Assembly (NCBI RefSeq): GCF_014635325.1
Contig: NZ_BMCT01000004.1
Span: forward strand, 310,001 to 374,000
Origin: Azorhizobium oxalatiphilum
GTDB lineage: Bacteria; Pseudomonadota; Alphaproteobacteria; Rhizobiales; Xanthobacteraceae
Direction: 5' to 3'
DNA: 64,000 nt
The notes beneath the pieces are model-generated. The model was not told the origin of the DNA. It saw nothing but the letters and a program-made list of their open reading frames with translations, and did no database searches. Shown one piece after another: positions 1 through 7,353 of the stretch. The first letter of the stretch is position 1. Every line of letters starts with the position of its first letter. The position numbers and the translations under genes are program-made.

Positions 1-1311
1 CGGCTCGGCATTCTGGCCGCCTTTCTGTCCCGCCCCATTCTCGTGGGCTTCATCAGCGGCGTCGCCATCTCGATCCTGATCAGCCAGATCAACCGCATCA
101 CGGGCCTCGGCATCGATACCGATGGGCTCGTTGTCGCCCTCATCGATCTCGCACGCAATGCCGGTTCGATCCATTGGCCTTCGGTGGCATTGGGCGTCGC
201 CATGTTCGTCCTGCTCCAGCTGCTTGCGGCCTGGCGCTCGCCCGTGCCGGGGCCGGTGGTGGTCGTCGTCGCGGCGACCGTGCTGTCCGCTGTGCTGGAC
301 TTCAGGGGGCTCGGCATCAAGGTTGTGGGTGAGATCCCCATGGGTCTGCCGGCTTTTTCCCTGCCCATGATGAAGGGCCTGCCACTGCAGGAATTGGTGC
401 AGGGCGCGGCTGCCATCTGGCTGGTCAGTTTCGGGGCGGGCATCGTCACGGCTCGCAGCTTCGCAGCCCTTGGCGGATTCAGGGCAGACGTGAACAAGGA
501 ACTGATCGGCTTCGGCGCCTCCAACATCGCCGCAGGCTGCTTCAGCGGCTTTCCGGTTTCGGTCTCGGACTCCCGCACGGCCATCAACATGTCGGTGGCC
601 GGCCGATCCCAGGCCAGCGGATTGTTCGCCGCACTGGTTCTGGGGCTGACCCTCATCTATCTCAACGATGCCGTGCGGCTGCTTCCCGCGCCTGCATTGG
701 GCGCGATTCTCGCCTCGGCGGCCGTCTCGCTGATCGACCTGAGGGGCCTGCGGGAGATCTGGCGTATCAGCCGGGTGGAGTTCGCCTTTGCGTGCATCGG
801 CCTCTGGGGCGCCGTTAGTCTGGGCGTCCTGCGGGGTGTCGTCATCGCCGTCTTCGCAACGCTCGCCTATGTCCTGTTGCAGGAGATGCGCCCACGAGAC
901 GCTGCGCTGGGGCGCATTGCGGGCAGCGCGGGATTTTTCAAGCTGCACAGAAGAGGCGATGCGGCAGCCGTGCCGGGCCTTGCCGTCCACATCGTTCAGG
1001 GGAGCATGTTGTTCTTCAACGTCGAATATGTGCAGGCGCGGCTTGAGGCTGTAGCGCATGACCTGCCGCCGTCCACCCGCTGGTTCATTCTTGATGCCAG
1101 CGCCATCTCCCAGATCGATTCAACCGCCGCTGCCATGCTCAAGGAGGTTCACGCCTCGTTTGCCAAGGCCGGGATCGCCTTCGGGATCGCGGAGCTGCAT
1201 CACGAGCCGATGACAATCCTGAAACGGGCCGGCGTGCTGGACGAGATCGGCAGGGACATGCTGTTCGATGATCTGGAGGAGGTTCTTCCCGCGTTCCTGA
1301 AGCGGGCATAG
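1..1311 (+). CDS. SulP family anion transporter, C-terminal part (5' end outside window)
   Basis: The reading frame is open from the first base and encodes 436 residues, so the gene begins before the window. The opening stretch (LSRPILVGFISGVAIS) is the typical SulP transmembrane motif. About eight further hydrophobic segments follow, then a cytoplasmic STAS domain in roughly the last 115 residues, with the typical WFILDASAISQIDSTAAA core. SulP proteins move sulfate, bicarbonate or other anions across the inner membrane, often by proton or sodium symport; the substrate cannot be told from this fragment. No partner gene such as a carbonic anhydrase follows it. The family call is secure, the substrate is not. 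Confidence 0.93.
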   Translation, partial: RLGILAAFLSRPILVGFISGVAISILISQINRITGLGIDTDGLVVALIDLARNAGSIHWPSVALGVAMFVLLQLLAAWRSPVPGPVVVVVAATVLSAVLDFRGLGIKVVGEIPMGLPAFSLPMMKGLPLQELVQGAAAIWLVSFGAGIVTARSFAALGGFRADVNKELIGFGASNIAAGCFSGFPVSVSDSRTAINMSVAGRSQASGLFAALVLGLTLIYLNDAVRLLPAPALGAILASAAVSLIDLRGLREIWRISRVEFAFACIGLWGAVSLGVLRGVVIAVFATLAYVLLQEMRPRDAALGRIAGSAGFFKLHRRGDAAAVPGLAVHIVQGSMLFFNVEYVQARLEAVAHDLPPSTRWFILDASAISQIDSTAAAMLKEVHASFAKAGIAFGIAELHHEPMTILKRAGVLDEIGRDMLFDDLEEVLPAFLKRA

Positions 1312-1919
1312 CACTGCGGCTATCAGAATTGAATGGCTGCTCAGGGGGGGCGAGCGTCAGCTCCCACCGCTGGCGGGATGAAAGCGTCTTCTCGATCCAA
1401 TCATGATGTTGGACGGCCGAAGCCGTCTCTACACACAAGTCAAATTCGGCGGTCAAGCCAAAAGACGAGCGCATATACTCCGATGACGGACGATGCGACC
1501 ACTAGGGTCAGCACCACTGCCAAGATGATTTCCATTGAAAGAATCGATCAGAACTCGGCGCGCCGTGCGCAGAAGCTGAAGCGCCAATTAGCAGACGCTT
1601 TCCCAGCCGGAATTGGGTTCACCGCGACAAGGAAACATGCGGCGCTAAGCTGAACCTCGAAACGTCATCATGCGCGCCTTCTTCGCTTCACACGTTAACA
1701 TTTGTATGGGTGGGAGACGTTTCGAAGAACTTTTGGCGAACGCCTGCGGACTGTCAATTCATCCTGGGTTCATACTTGGGGGGCAGATCGTTCGCACTTG
1801 GGTCTCATAGCTCTGAGGGATCGTGTGCCTTTGGCCTCACCCTCAGCGACCGCCACTCCCAGGTATGTGCGCGCCGCGGCATCCTTCTTCATCTCCTCTT
1901 CGGATCGATGTGCTCGGTA
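1312..1919. other. 607-bp stretch with no supportable gene
   Basis: Several open frames exist on both strands, but none has a convincing Shine-Dalgarno site, family resemblance or codon use like its neighbours. Base composition is visibly more AT-rich than the flanking genes, for example around 1690-1760. A 40-codon minus-strand frame (1892 to 1770) has its purine-rich run directly against the ATG, which is too close to be a normal ribosome binding site. The stretch may be decayed or acquired DNA. Confidence 0.5.
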
Positions 1920-2429
1920 TCATTTGGATGGCGCGCGCAGGCTCGGCCAGAGCTCTTGGATGAAACGTTCGTCGGAGGTCGGGATGGGGCTGCGCTCACG
2001 GCGGGGCAGGGTGGTGTTGATGGGGCCGATACGGGAAGGCTCCATCCGCCCGGCCGTCACATGCTCCGTCACATCAATCTCCGCGGACCGGCGGTCACGC
2101 CAGTCGACGCCGCCGATCTGGCCGAGATCCGGCTGCAGGAGCATTACCGCATAGCGCGGTTCCCGCCATGTGGCCTGTCCGTCGTCGCCGATGACGACTT
2201 CCTGCCGCTCGATGCCTGTGTAACGTCCGGCGGGCAGGGGAAAGAACTCAGTTTCGCAAGCTTCCTGTGATTGCAAATAGATTGACCTGACCGATACGCC
2301 CAACTCTCTCTCCCGTCGATGCAGCGTCGGTTTTTCACTTTGGTACGCCTCGGCTCTGTCTAGGAGACTAGGCATTCGCAGCACCCGACTGTCTGCATCA
2401 AGCTGCGGCGCAGCCTTGCCGATCGTCAT
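1920..2429 (-). CDS. Hypothetical protein, unrecognised
   Basis: This 169-residue minus-strand frame reads like a real soluble protein: mixed polar and hydrophobic sequence with a plausible folded core (RYTGIERQEVVIGDDG and YAVMLLQPDLGQIGGVDW). I do not recognise the family. I chose the ATG at 2429; the frame also opens at a TTG at 2435. The start has no strong Shine-Dalgarno site, but an AT-rich patch (2430-2460) lies just upstream and could be a promoter. A plus-strand frame over the same bases (1710-2270) looks like an antisense shadow. The gene stands alone in the low-GC stretch and may be acquired. It could be a truncated remnant. Confidence 0.5.
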   Translation of the reverse strand: MTIGKAAPQLDADSRVLRMPSLLDRAEAYQSEKPTLHRRERELGVSVRSIYLQSQEACETEFFPLPAGRYTGIERQEVVIGDDGQATWREPRYAVMLLQPDLGQIGGVDWRDRRSAEIDVTEHVTAGRMEPSRIGPINTTLPRRERSPIPTSDERFIQELWPSLRAPSK

Positions 2430-2617
2430 TATCAAACGATAAGAATTTTCTATTCTTCTGTTTGCGGAGCTGTTTTTCAGCTACATCCGGGCTGTGCGGC
2501 TGACGGGCTGGGCGCGCCAAAAGCGCGATGTCAGCGGTTGGTAATGGGGGCAACCGCCACTCCTAACAAAAATGAGTCTAGCGCGCCGAGGGGGCGAGAC
2601 GCCACGATCTCCTACTC

Positions 2618-2642
2618 GGAACGAAGCTCTTGCTCCTCTGTT
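2618..2642 (+). promoter_or_regulatory. Candidate EcfG-type stress promoter (GGAAC-N16-TGTT)
   Basis: GGAAC at 2618-2622 is followed after exactly 16 bases by TGTT at 2639-2642. The alphaproteobacterial general-stress sigma factor EcfG uses GGAAC-N16/17-CGTT, so this is one base off in the -10 element. It lies about 52 bases before the small gene at 2695. On its own it could be chance; similar sites near 6100 and 9870 make it more credible. Confidence 0.4.
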
Positions 2643-2694
2643 GATCCTGAGAGGCTCGCAATAACGGAGCCGCCATGAAACCGGGAGGCCCGCG

Positions 2695-2904
2695 ATGACC
2701 CGAGATGCCCGCAACCTCGACCAGAACCCTCTGGTCGTGGACCCGGCCAACTTGGATGCGGTCCTGAAGGATCGGCCCAGTCCTGCCCGCCCACCACTGA
2801 AGGAGCCCCTGAAAGAGCATCACGCGGAATATAAAGATCAACCCCGCGAAAAGGAGGACGGACACCCTGACGCGCGCGTCCCGCCTAGGGAGAAACGCGC
2901 ATGA
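2695..2904 (+). CDS. Small, highly charged hypothetical protein
   Basis: This 69-residue frame has a good Shine-Dalgarno site (GGGAGG) six bases before its ATG. The product is hydrophilic, rich in Asp, Glu, Lys, Arg and Pro, with no membrane segment and no cysteine. It looks disordered, especially from residue 30 on (PARPPLKEPLKEHHAEYKDQ). I do not recognise the family. A GGAAC-N16-TGTT element at 2618-2642 suggests stress induction, which fits the small hydrophilic stress proteins common in this bacterial group. Longer minus-strand frames overlap it but lack start signals. Confidence 0.45.
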   Translation: MTRDARNLDQNPLVVDPANLDAVLKDRPSPARPPLKEPLKEHHAEYKDQPREKEDGHPDARVPPREKRA

Positions 2905-3046
2905 TTTCAGCCGTCTCTGCTGTTTTTCTTGCGCAGCGTCGTGTGTACGTACCTTGTTCCGCAGTGGGGATGGCGTCGGGAGGCGCAGATTGGAACCATT
3001 CTCGGCACTGAGGGCTTGCTGTATCTCCCTGGTGTCGAAGGTTTCC

Positions 3047-4135
3047 ATGTCTGATCACCCCTCTGCCCCCGCACCCCGGAAGGGCATGCCAAGCCCTCGG
3101 CTGGCGGAAGACGAATTCAAGGCGCGTTTCCTCTCCCCGTTTCGCGATCCGGCGTATGCAAACCTGCAATCAGAACTAGCCCGCATCGCCGATGCTGCAT
3201 GGGATGCCTATGCCCACAGCCGGAAGAGCCCGCAGACTGGGAAGGCCGGCGCAGGTTTCGAGGATCCATCCTACGACCTTTCCACGGACTGGCTAGCGGC
3301 ACGGGCGGCCATTGCGGATGCGCAGGCCCGACACGAGGATCCGAGCGCGCGATCCCGAATATTGGTCATCAACGCATCACCGCGTAGCGAGCACACCTGC
3401 CCCGGTGAGATGTCCAAGAGCTTCCGCATGGCACAGCTTGCCGGGAGGGCGCTCGAGAGCGAAGGCTGCTCCGTTGTCCATCTCGATCTTTCTCGCGTAA
3501 CCTCCGAATACGGGCGTCACATTCATCCCTGCAAGGCCTGCTTTTCCACCGCGCCAGCGCTCTGCCATTGGCCATGCTCCTGTTATCCCAACTACTCGCT
3601 GGGCCAGACGCACGACTGGATGAACGAGATCTATCCGCTTTGGGCCGACGCGCACGGGGTGATGATCATCACCCCGGTGAATTGGTATCAGGTCTCCTCG
3701 CCCCTGAAGCTGATGATGGATCGCCTCGTGTGCGCAGATGGCGGAAACCCGGACCCAACGCGGACGCAGGGCAAGGATGCCGTCAGGGCGAAGGAGATTG
3801 AACTGGAGGGCTGGGACTATCCCCGCCATCTGGCCGGCCGTGTGTTTTCGGTCATTGTTCATGGCGATGCCGAAGGCGCCGAAAACGTCAGGCGTTCGTT
3901 GTCCGATTGGCTGCGGGCGATGGGACTTGTTTCTGCGGGCCCGAGTGCCGAGATCGATCGCTATATCGGATACTGGAAGCCTTATGCGGGCAACCATGAG
4001 GAATTCGACGCCGACACCGCCATTCAGGCCGAGGTCGTAAATGCTGCGCTCGCCCTCGCCGAAGGGGTGACGGCGCAGCGCACCGGCAAGCTGGCGACAC
4101 CCGGAGAGCATCTGAAGGCGCCGCGCGATAAATGA
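3047..4135 (+). CDS. NAD(P)H-dependent FMN reductase / flavodoxin-fold protein with a five-cysteine insert
   Basis: The 362-residue product has an N-terminal extension of about 100 residues and then a flavodoxin-like domain starting RILVINASPRSEHTCPGEMS, the phosphate-binding loop of NADPH-dependent FMN reductases. ITPVNWYQVSSPLKLMMDRL is the second flavin-contacting loop. A cysteine-rich segment lies between them, with Cys162, Cys165, Cys173, Cys177 and Cys179 (HPCKAC...CHWPCSC). Iron-sulfur flavoproteins carry a compact cysteine motif in the comparable place, so an Fe-S cluster is possible, but the spacing differs from the classical one. I chose the ATG at 3047; an in-frame start at 2954 would add 31 unlikely residues. 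The gene stands alone. Physiological substrate unknown. Confidence 0.82.
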   Translation: MSDHPSAPAPRKGMPSPRLAEDEFKARFLSPFRDPAYANLQSELARIADAAWDAYAHSRKSPQTGKAGAGFEDPSYDLSTDWLAARAAIADAQARHEDPSARSRILVINASPRSEHTCPGEMSKSFRMAQLAGRALESEGCSVVHLDLSRVTSEYGRHIHPCKACFSTAPALCHWPCSCYPNYSLGQTHDWMNEIYPLWADAHGVMIITPVNWYQVSSPLKLMMDRLVCADGGNPDPTRTQGKDAVRAKEIELEGWDYPRHLAGRVFSVIVHGDAEGAENVRRSLSDWLRAMGLVSAGPSAEIDRYIGYWKPYAGNHEEFDADTAIQAEVVNAALALAEGVTAQRTGKLATPGEHLKAPRDK

Positions 4136-4217
4136 CCGGTTTCGCGGCCGGGCGGCGGCCTTCGCTCCGTTCTCCCATTCAATGTTTCGCGCGCCGGTCG
4201 TTTACGCGAAGCGGCTT

Positions 4218-4478
4218 TTAACTGAAATGGTGCTGTCGCCAGCCGGCGCCGTTCACCGCATCCAGCGCCTCTTCCGAGAGCGGCTCTGCGCCATTGGCGG
4301 TCTGGCGGTTTGCCTCGGCGATGAACGCTTCCGCGGCTGCAAGGGAAATCGGGTGGCCGCTGGACAAAGCGTAGTCCACGAGCGCATCGGGACTGGTCAG
4401 CGCAGCTTGAAGCGCCGAGCGTTCGTCCGCATCGTTTGCGATGCGCGCGACATATTCACTGAAAGGCCGATCACTCAT
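4218..4478 (-). CDS. Nif11-like leader peptide (orphan RiPP-type precursor)
   Basis: The product is 86 residues. Residues 5-60 resemble the Nif11 leader domain: FSEYVARI, then a DALVDYA helix and ISLAAAEAFI. They are followed by LSEEALDAVNGAGW at 67-80, which matches the usual LSDEELEAVAGG leader end. In this superfamily a protease cuts after a Gly-Gly or Gly-Ala pair; cleavage after NGAG would leave only WRQHHFS. I chose the ATG at 4478, preceded by GGGGGAAG at a workable distance; the frame continues upstream to 4556 with unlikely sequence. No lanthionine synthetase, cyclodehydratase, radical SAM enzyme or peptidase-transporter is in the window. Such orphan peptides may act with distant enzymes or have other roles. 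Confidence 0.7.
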   Translation of the reverse strand: MSDRPFSEYVARIANDADERSALQAALTSPDALVDYALSSGHPISLAAAEAFIAEANRQTANGAEPLSEEALDAVNGAGWRQHHFS

Positions 4479-4656
4479 AATCCAGTCTTCCCCCTGATCA
4501 ACGGAACGTGGTGCCGGTGGAGCTTCCCGGCCGGAGCACTCTAATTCACGTAGCACCCCGGCCCAAGCGTTTCAGGGATGCCGTGACGCACTTGCGCCGG
4601 GGCAACGTCAGGTTTTTGAAGTCCGATCGGAAGGATGGGTGGACCTGGAAATGAGA

Positions 4657-4710
4657 AGCGAACGCATTCGCTCCAGAAGCGTGCCCGGGGTGGTCGGGCA
4701 CGCCTTTTTT
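4657..4710 (+). terminator. Tandem hairpins ending in a Rho-independent terminator (possible sRNA 3' end)
   Basis: A small hairpin (AGCGAA/TTCGCT, 4657-4672) is followed by a perfect 8-bp stem, GCGTGCCC at 4679-4686 and GGGCACGC at 4696-4703, and then C plus six T (4705-4710). It faces the plus strand, yet no plus-strand gene lies just upstream: the neighbours on both sides (4218-4478 and 4746-4985) are on the minus strand. It may therefore end a small noncoding RNA starting somewhere in 4480-4650. No convincing promoter was identified. Confidence 0.6.
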
Positions 4711-4745
4711 GCACCCTGCTCAGGACCGGCTTTTCGCGGCCATCG

Positions 4746-4985
4746 TCAGCCTCTGCCGAGAATGAAGCCAACGGCAAGGCCGACGAGACCTGCAACCATC
4801 AATGAACTGACAGGATTGTGCGCCACGTGGTCCTTGGCGCGGCCCATCTGTCGCTCGGCAGCGCCGGAAGCCTGATCGTAATAACCTTCAGCCCGCAGTT
4901 CCTTGTCGTCCGCCAAGGCACCGATGGCCTCCTTCGCGCGGCCTGCATATTCGGTGGCAGCGCCTTCGATACGGCTTGTGTCCAT
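4746..4985 (-). CDS. CsbD-like stress protein with C-terminal membrane segment
   Basis: The 79-residue protein has an N-terminal CsbD-like helical part (RIEGAATEYAGRAKEAIGAL, then AEGYYDQASGAAERQ) and a C-terminal glycine-rich hydrophobic segment (SSLMVAGLVGLAVGFILGRG). The latter resembles the single membrane anchor of ElaB/YqjD-like ribosome-tethering proteins. The start at 4985 is fixed by an excellent GGAAGAGGAGAGACAG Shine-Dalgarno region. CsbD-family genes are general-stress genes in many bacteria, and this one follows the membrane-protein genes that have a strong EcfG-type promoter. A stem-loop at 5041-5071 separates it from them, so it may be partly uncoupled. Molecular function unknown. 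Confidence 0.85.
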   Translation of the reverse strand: MDTSRIEGAATEYAGRAKEAIGALADDKELRAEGYYDQASGAAERQMGRAKDHVAHNPVSSLMVAGLVGLAVGFILGRG

Positions 4986-5040
4986 CTGTCTCTCCTCTTC
5001 CACGATCCGAGCGCTGGCCGTGTGGGGCGGCCGGAAGTTG

Positions 5041-5071
5041 CATCGGTGGCGCGCGTTCAGCGCCACCGATG
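5041..5071 (-). terminator. Perfect 12-bp stem-loop after the membrane protein gene
   Basis: CATCGGTGGCGC (5041-5052) and GCGCCACCGATG (5060-5071) form a perfect 12-bp stem with a 7-base loop, five bases beyond the stop of the 5076-5966 gene on the minus strand. There is no following T-run, so it is either a weak terminator/attenuator or a 3'-end stabiliser for the upstream mRNA before the CsbD gene. Confidence 0.6.
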
Positions 5072-5075
5072 GGCG

Positions 5076-5966
5076 TCAAAAGCGGGCGACGGCGATTGCG
5101 TCATCCTTGCGGGCCCGGCCGCCGATGGCGCCGGCGACGGAAGCGATGAAGGCGCCGATGGCCATCGACAGCACGCAGAAGAGCGCGAATGTCGCTCCGG
5201 CCTTGCGGGATGCATCAGCCGCCTCTTTGGCCTTCTGCGCGGTCGCTTGCGCATTGGCGACGAGGTCTGACACGCGCTTTTCCGCTTCCGGCGGCGCGAT
5301 CCCGGTTCGGGCCGAAACGAGCTGGGCGAGATAGCTCCGGTCAGCGGCCGGAATATCGCCTTTGGCGATCCCCGAGACGATGATGCGCGCCGCTTCTCCA
5401 CGCGCGTCATCCGGACTGCCCGGTTGCGGCGTCGGTGTGCGGAACAGCATATCGACGGCATAGCCAACCGGATCCCCAGACGTAGCGGATGTGCCTTGCT
5501 GCGCGGCGCCCTGGCTCGCGCCTTGAACGGCGCTGCCTGCCACCGCTCCCACGGCGCGCGCGGTGCCCGACGCCAGAGTCCCCATGGCGGAGGCGAGGAT
5601 GGTCACGACAAATACTGTCGAGAGACACCAGGCCAGAAAGCCGTGGGCGGTGTCGCGGAAGAGAACCTCACCCGTGTCGAGGCCCGACCATTTCGTGCGC
5701 AGCCGTCCGGTGAGATATCCGCCGAGGCCCGAGGAGAGCCACTGCATGACGATGAGCCAGATCGCCGCCGAGATCGCCAGCGTCTGACCGGAGGGTGGCC
5801 CGCTCCATGGCGACAGGGTCGTCAGCCCGACGCCGACACCGATCAGAGTGAGAAGAATGCTGCATGCCGCAGCGGCAAGGCCGCCGGCGAAGATGGCGGC
5901 CCATGAAACGCCGGAGACGGAAGCTTCGGCTCCCGGAACAACGGCCGGATCTGATGTGAGGGGCAT
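5076..5966 (-). CDS. Multi-spanning membrane protein, hypothetical
   Basis: The 296-residue protein has about five hydrophobic segments: near residues 20-50 (AAIFAGGLAAAACSILLTLI), 63-85, 108-130 and 140-150, and a last one near 255-285 (FALFCVLSMAIGAFIASVAG). Between residues 155 and 250 is a polar, Ala/Gln-rich stretch with coiled-coil character (SDLVANAQATAQKAKEAADA), probably exposed to one side of the membrane. I do not recognise a named family; similar proteins occur as hypothetical membrane proteins in alphaproteobacteria. The start has a GAGGAG site and lies 10 bases after the 24-codon gene, so the two are almost certainly co-transcribed and coupled. The EcfG-type promoter at 6080-6104 suggests stress control. 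Confidence 0.8.
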   Translation of the reverse strand: MPLTSDPAVVPGAEASVSGVSWAAIFAGGLAAAACSILLTLIGVGVGLTTLSPWSGPPSGQTLAISAAIWLIVMQWLSSGLGGYLTGRLRTKWSGLDTGEVLFRDTAHGFLAWCLSTVFVVTILASAMGTLASGTARAVGAVAGSAVQGASQGAAQQGTSATSGDPVGYAVDMLFRTPTPQPGSPDDARGEAARIIVSGIAKGDIPAADRSYLAQLVSARTGIAPPEAEKRVSDLVANAQATAQKAKEAADASRKAGATFALFCVLSMAIGAFIASVAGAIGGRARKDDAIAVARF

Positions 5967-5976
5967 GATCTTCTCC

Positions 5977-6051
5977 TCAGTGGAAGAGCAGGAGAAGGAT
6001 GATGATGACCGGGATTGGAACGCCCAGGAGCCAGAGCAGGATTGCGGGCAT
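5977..6051 (-). CDS. 24-residue single-span membrane microprotein
   Basis: The minus strand encodes a 24-residue peptide starting MPAILLWLLGVPIPVIII and ending in His, almost entirely one transmembrane helix. The start at 6051 has a near-perfect AAAGGAGG Shine-Dalgarno sequence five bases upstream. The stop is 10 bases before the next gene. Small proteins with this LLWLLGVPIPIIII pattern recur in alphaproteobacteria, which supports it being real. It may be a subunit or regulator of the following membrane protein. A perfect EcfG-type promoter lies 29 bases upstream. It is too short to be called by length-limited gene finding. Confidence 0.8.
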   Translation of the reverse strand: MPAILLWLLGVPIPVIIILLLLFH

Positions 6052-6079
6052 TGAGGCCTCCTTTGTTTTGCAGGGGCTC

Positions 6080-6104
6080 AACGCCACGATTGGCCGCGCG
6101 TTCC
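6080..6104 (-). promoter_or_regulatory. EcfG-type general-stress promoter (GGAAC-N16-CGTT)
   Basis: Read on the minus strand, GGAAC (6104-6100), 16 bases, then CGTT (6083-6080): an exact match to the consensus used by the alphaproteobacterial general-stress sigma factor EcfG. It lies 29 bases upstream of the microprotein start at 6051, so the operon of the 24-residue protein, the membrane protein and perhaps CsbD should be stress-induced. Confidence 0.8.
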
Positions 6105-6118
6105 CGTTCGACGAAGTG

Positions 6119-6143
6119 GGAACCGGCTGTCCGCCGGCCGGTT
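6119..6143 (+). promoter_or_regulatory. Candidate EcfG-type promoter (GGAAC-N16-GGTT)
   Basis: GGAAC (6119-6123), 16 bases, then GGTT (6140-6143), one base from the consensus -10. It points at the glycosyltransferase start, 28 bases downstream, and sits back to back with the minus-strand promoter at 6080-6104. Confidence 0.5.
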
Positions 6144-6171
6144 GTGAAAGACAGATATCCGAGTGAGGCAG

Positions 6172-7353
6172 ATGCCGCTTTCAGGAACCGCCGTCAGGGC
6201 CGCTTCAGAGTTCGTGTGTCGGGGGCGCGTATTCCGAAACGCGGAAGCTCCACTCCATGCCGTGATTGCTGTCCCGGCCCGGGAGGAGGCGGCGCGCATC
6301 GGCGCCTGTATCCGGGCCATCGCACGACAGACCTGCATCTTATCTTCTTGCCTGCATCCGCTCTTCGGCGTTGTGGTGCTGGTCAACAACAGTGCTGACA
6401 ACACTTTCGCAGTGGCAGCCGAAGCTTTGCAGGACACGCAGCTTCCGTTCATTTGCCTCGACGTGGAACTACCGAAAGCCCAAGCCCATGCCGGTGGTGC
6501 CCGTGGTCTCGCCATGGATATGGCAGCGGATTGGCTTGAAGAGGGTGGACACGGGCAGCCGGGCTTCATCCTGACGACCGACGCGGACAGCCGCGTTCCT
6601 TCCGACTGGATGGGCCTGACGCAGCGCGCCTTGGCTTGCGGTGCCGGCGCCGTGGCAGGGCGGGTGAGGCTGGATGATGACGAAGAGCACCATCTGCCGG
6701 CGGATTTGAAGCTCCGTCGATGCCATGAGCAGCTCTACGAGCAGGTTCTGCTGGAACTCTCGGCGCGCATCGACCCGGTTCCGCATGATCCCTGGCCGAA
6801 CCACGGTACGGCGTCGGGCGCGAGCCTCGCGGTGACGCTCGCTGCTTACAGGGCGGCGGGCGGTCTGCCGGATGTGCCCTGCGGCGAGGATCGTGCGCTT
6901 GTCGATGCGCTACGGGCGCGCGACATACCGGTGCGTCATGCCTCGGAGATCGTCGTGACCACCTCGGCCCGGCTTGCCGGGAGAGCGAAGGGCGGTTTTG
7001 CGGACACCATGCGTCGCCGGTCGGAAGTGCGCGATTCTCCGGGCGATGATGCGCTGGAGCCTCTGGCCAATGCGGTGCGCCGCTATGCGTGGCGGCGTCG
7101 GCTGCGGAAGTGGCACGCCGGCGGCACGCTTGGTGAGCGTGTGTGGGCGCAACCGCTTCGTCTTCCTGCAACGGTCGAGGAGCAGGCACGAGAAGGATTT
7201 GGCGCATTCTGGCGCAGGATCGAAGCCGCCAGCCCCATCCTCGCCAAAGCGCCGCTGCACCGGGATCTTCTCGCCGCTCATGCCGCAGCTGGCCGGCGGT
7301 TTCTCGATGGGCTGGACGACGTCTATTCCCGCTCCAGCAAAGCGAGCCGATAG
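6172..7353 (+). CDS. Family 2 glycosyltransferase
   Basis: The 393-residue protein has the GT-A fold start of family 2 enzymes (LHAVIAVPAREEAARIGACI), a VVVLVNNSADNT nucleotide-binding stretch and the metal/sugar-nucleotide motif TTDADSRVPSDW. ALVDALRARDIPVRH probably belongs to the acceptor side. No transmembrane segments are obvious, so it is likely cytoplasmic. I chose the ATG at 6172 over a GTG at 6163. It faces the methyltransferase/deacetylase/ACAD operon and their coding ends overlap by 31 bases, which suggests a long-standing functional set. An EcfG-like promoter lies just upstream. Sugar and acceptor are unknown. Confidence 0.85.
   Translation: MPLSGTAVRAASEFVCRGRVFRNAEAPLHAVIAVPAREEAARIGACIRAIARQTCILSSCLHPLFGVVVLVNNSADNTFAVAAEALQDTQLPFICLDVELPKAQAHAGGARGLAMDMAADWLEEGGHGQPGFILTTDADSRVPSDWMGLTQRALACGAGAVAGRVRLDDDEEHHLPADLKLRRCHEQLYEQVLLELSARIDPVPHDPWPNHGTASGASLAVTLAAYRAAGGLPDVPCGEDRALVDALRARDIPVRHASEIVVTTSARLAGRAKGGFADTMRRRSEVRDSPGDDALEPLANAVRRYAWRRRLRKWHAGGTLGERVWAQPLRLPATVEEQAREGFGAFWRRIEAASPILAKAPLHRDLLAAHAAAGRRFLDGLDDVYSRSSKASR

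Noticed and set aside
1770-1892. 40-codon minus-strand frame beginning MKKDAAARTYLG
   Set aside because: Its purine-rich run touches the ATG with no spacing, and there is no family resemblance or neighbour support.
2992-3016. GGAAC followed by GCTT upstream of the flavoprotein, as an EcfG-type promoter
   Set aside because: Two mismatches in the -10 element; too weak to call.
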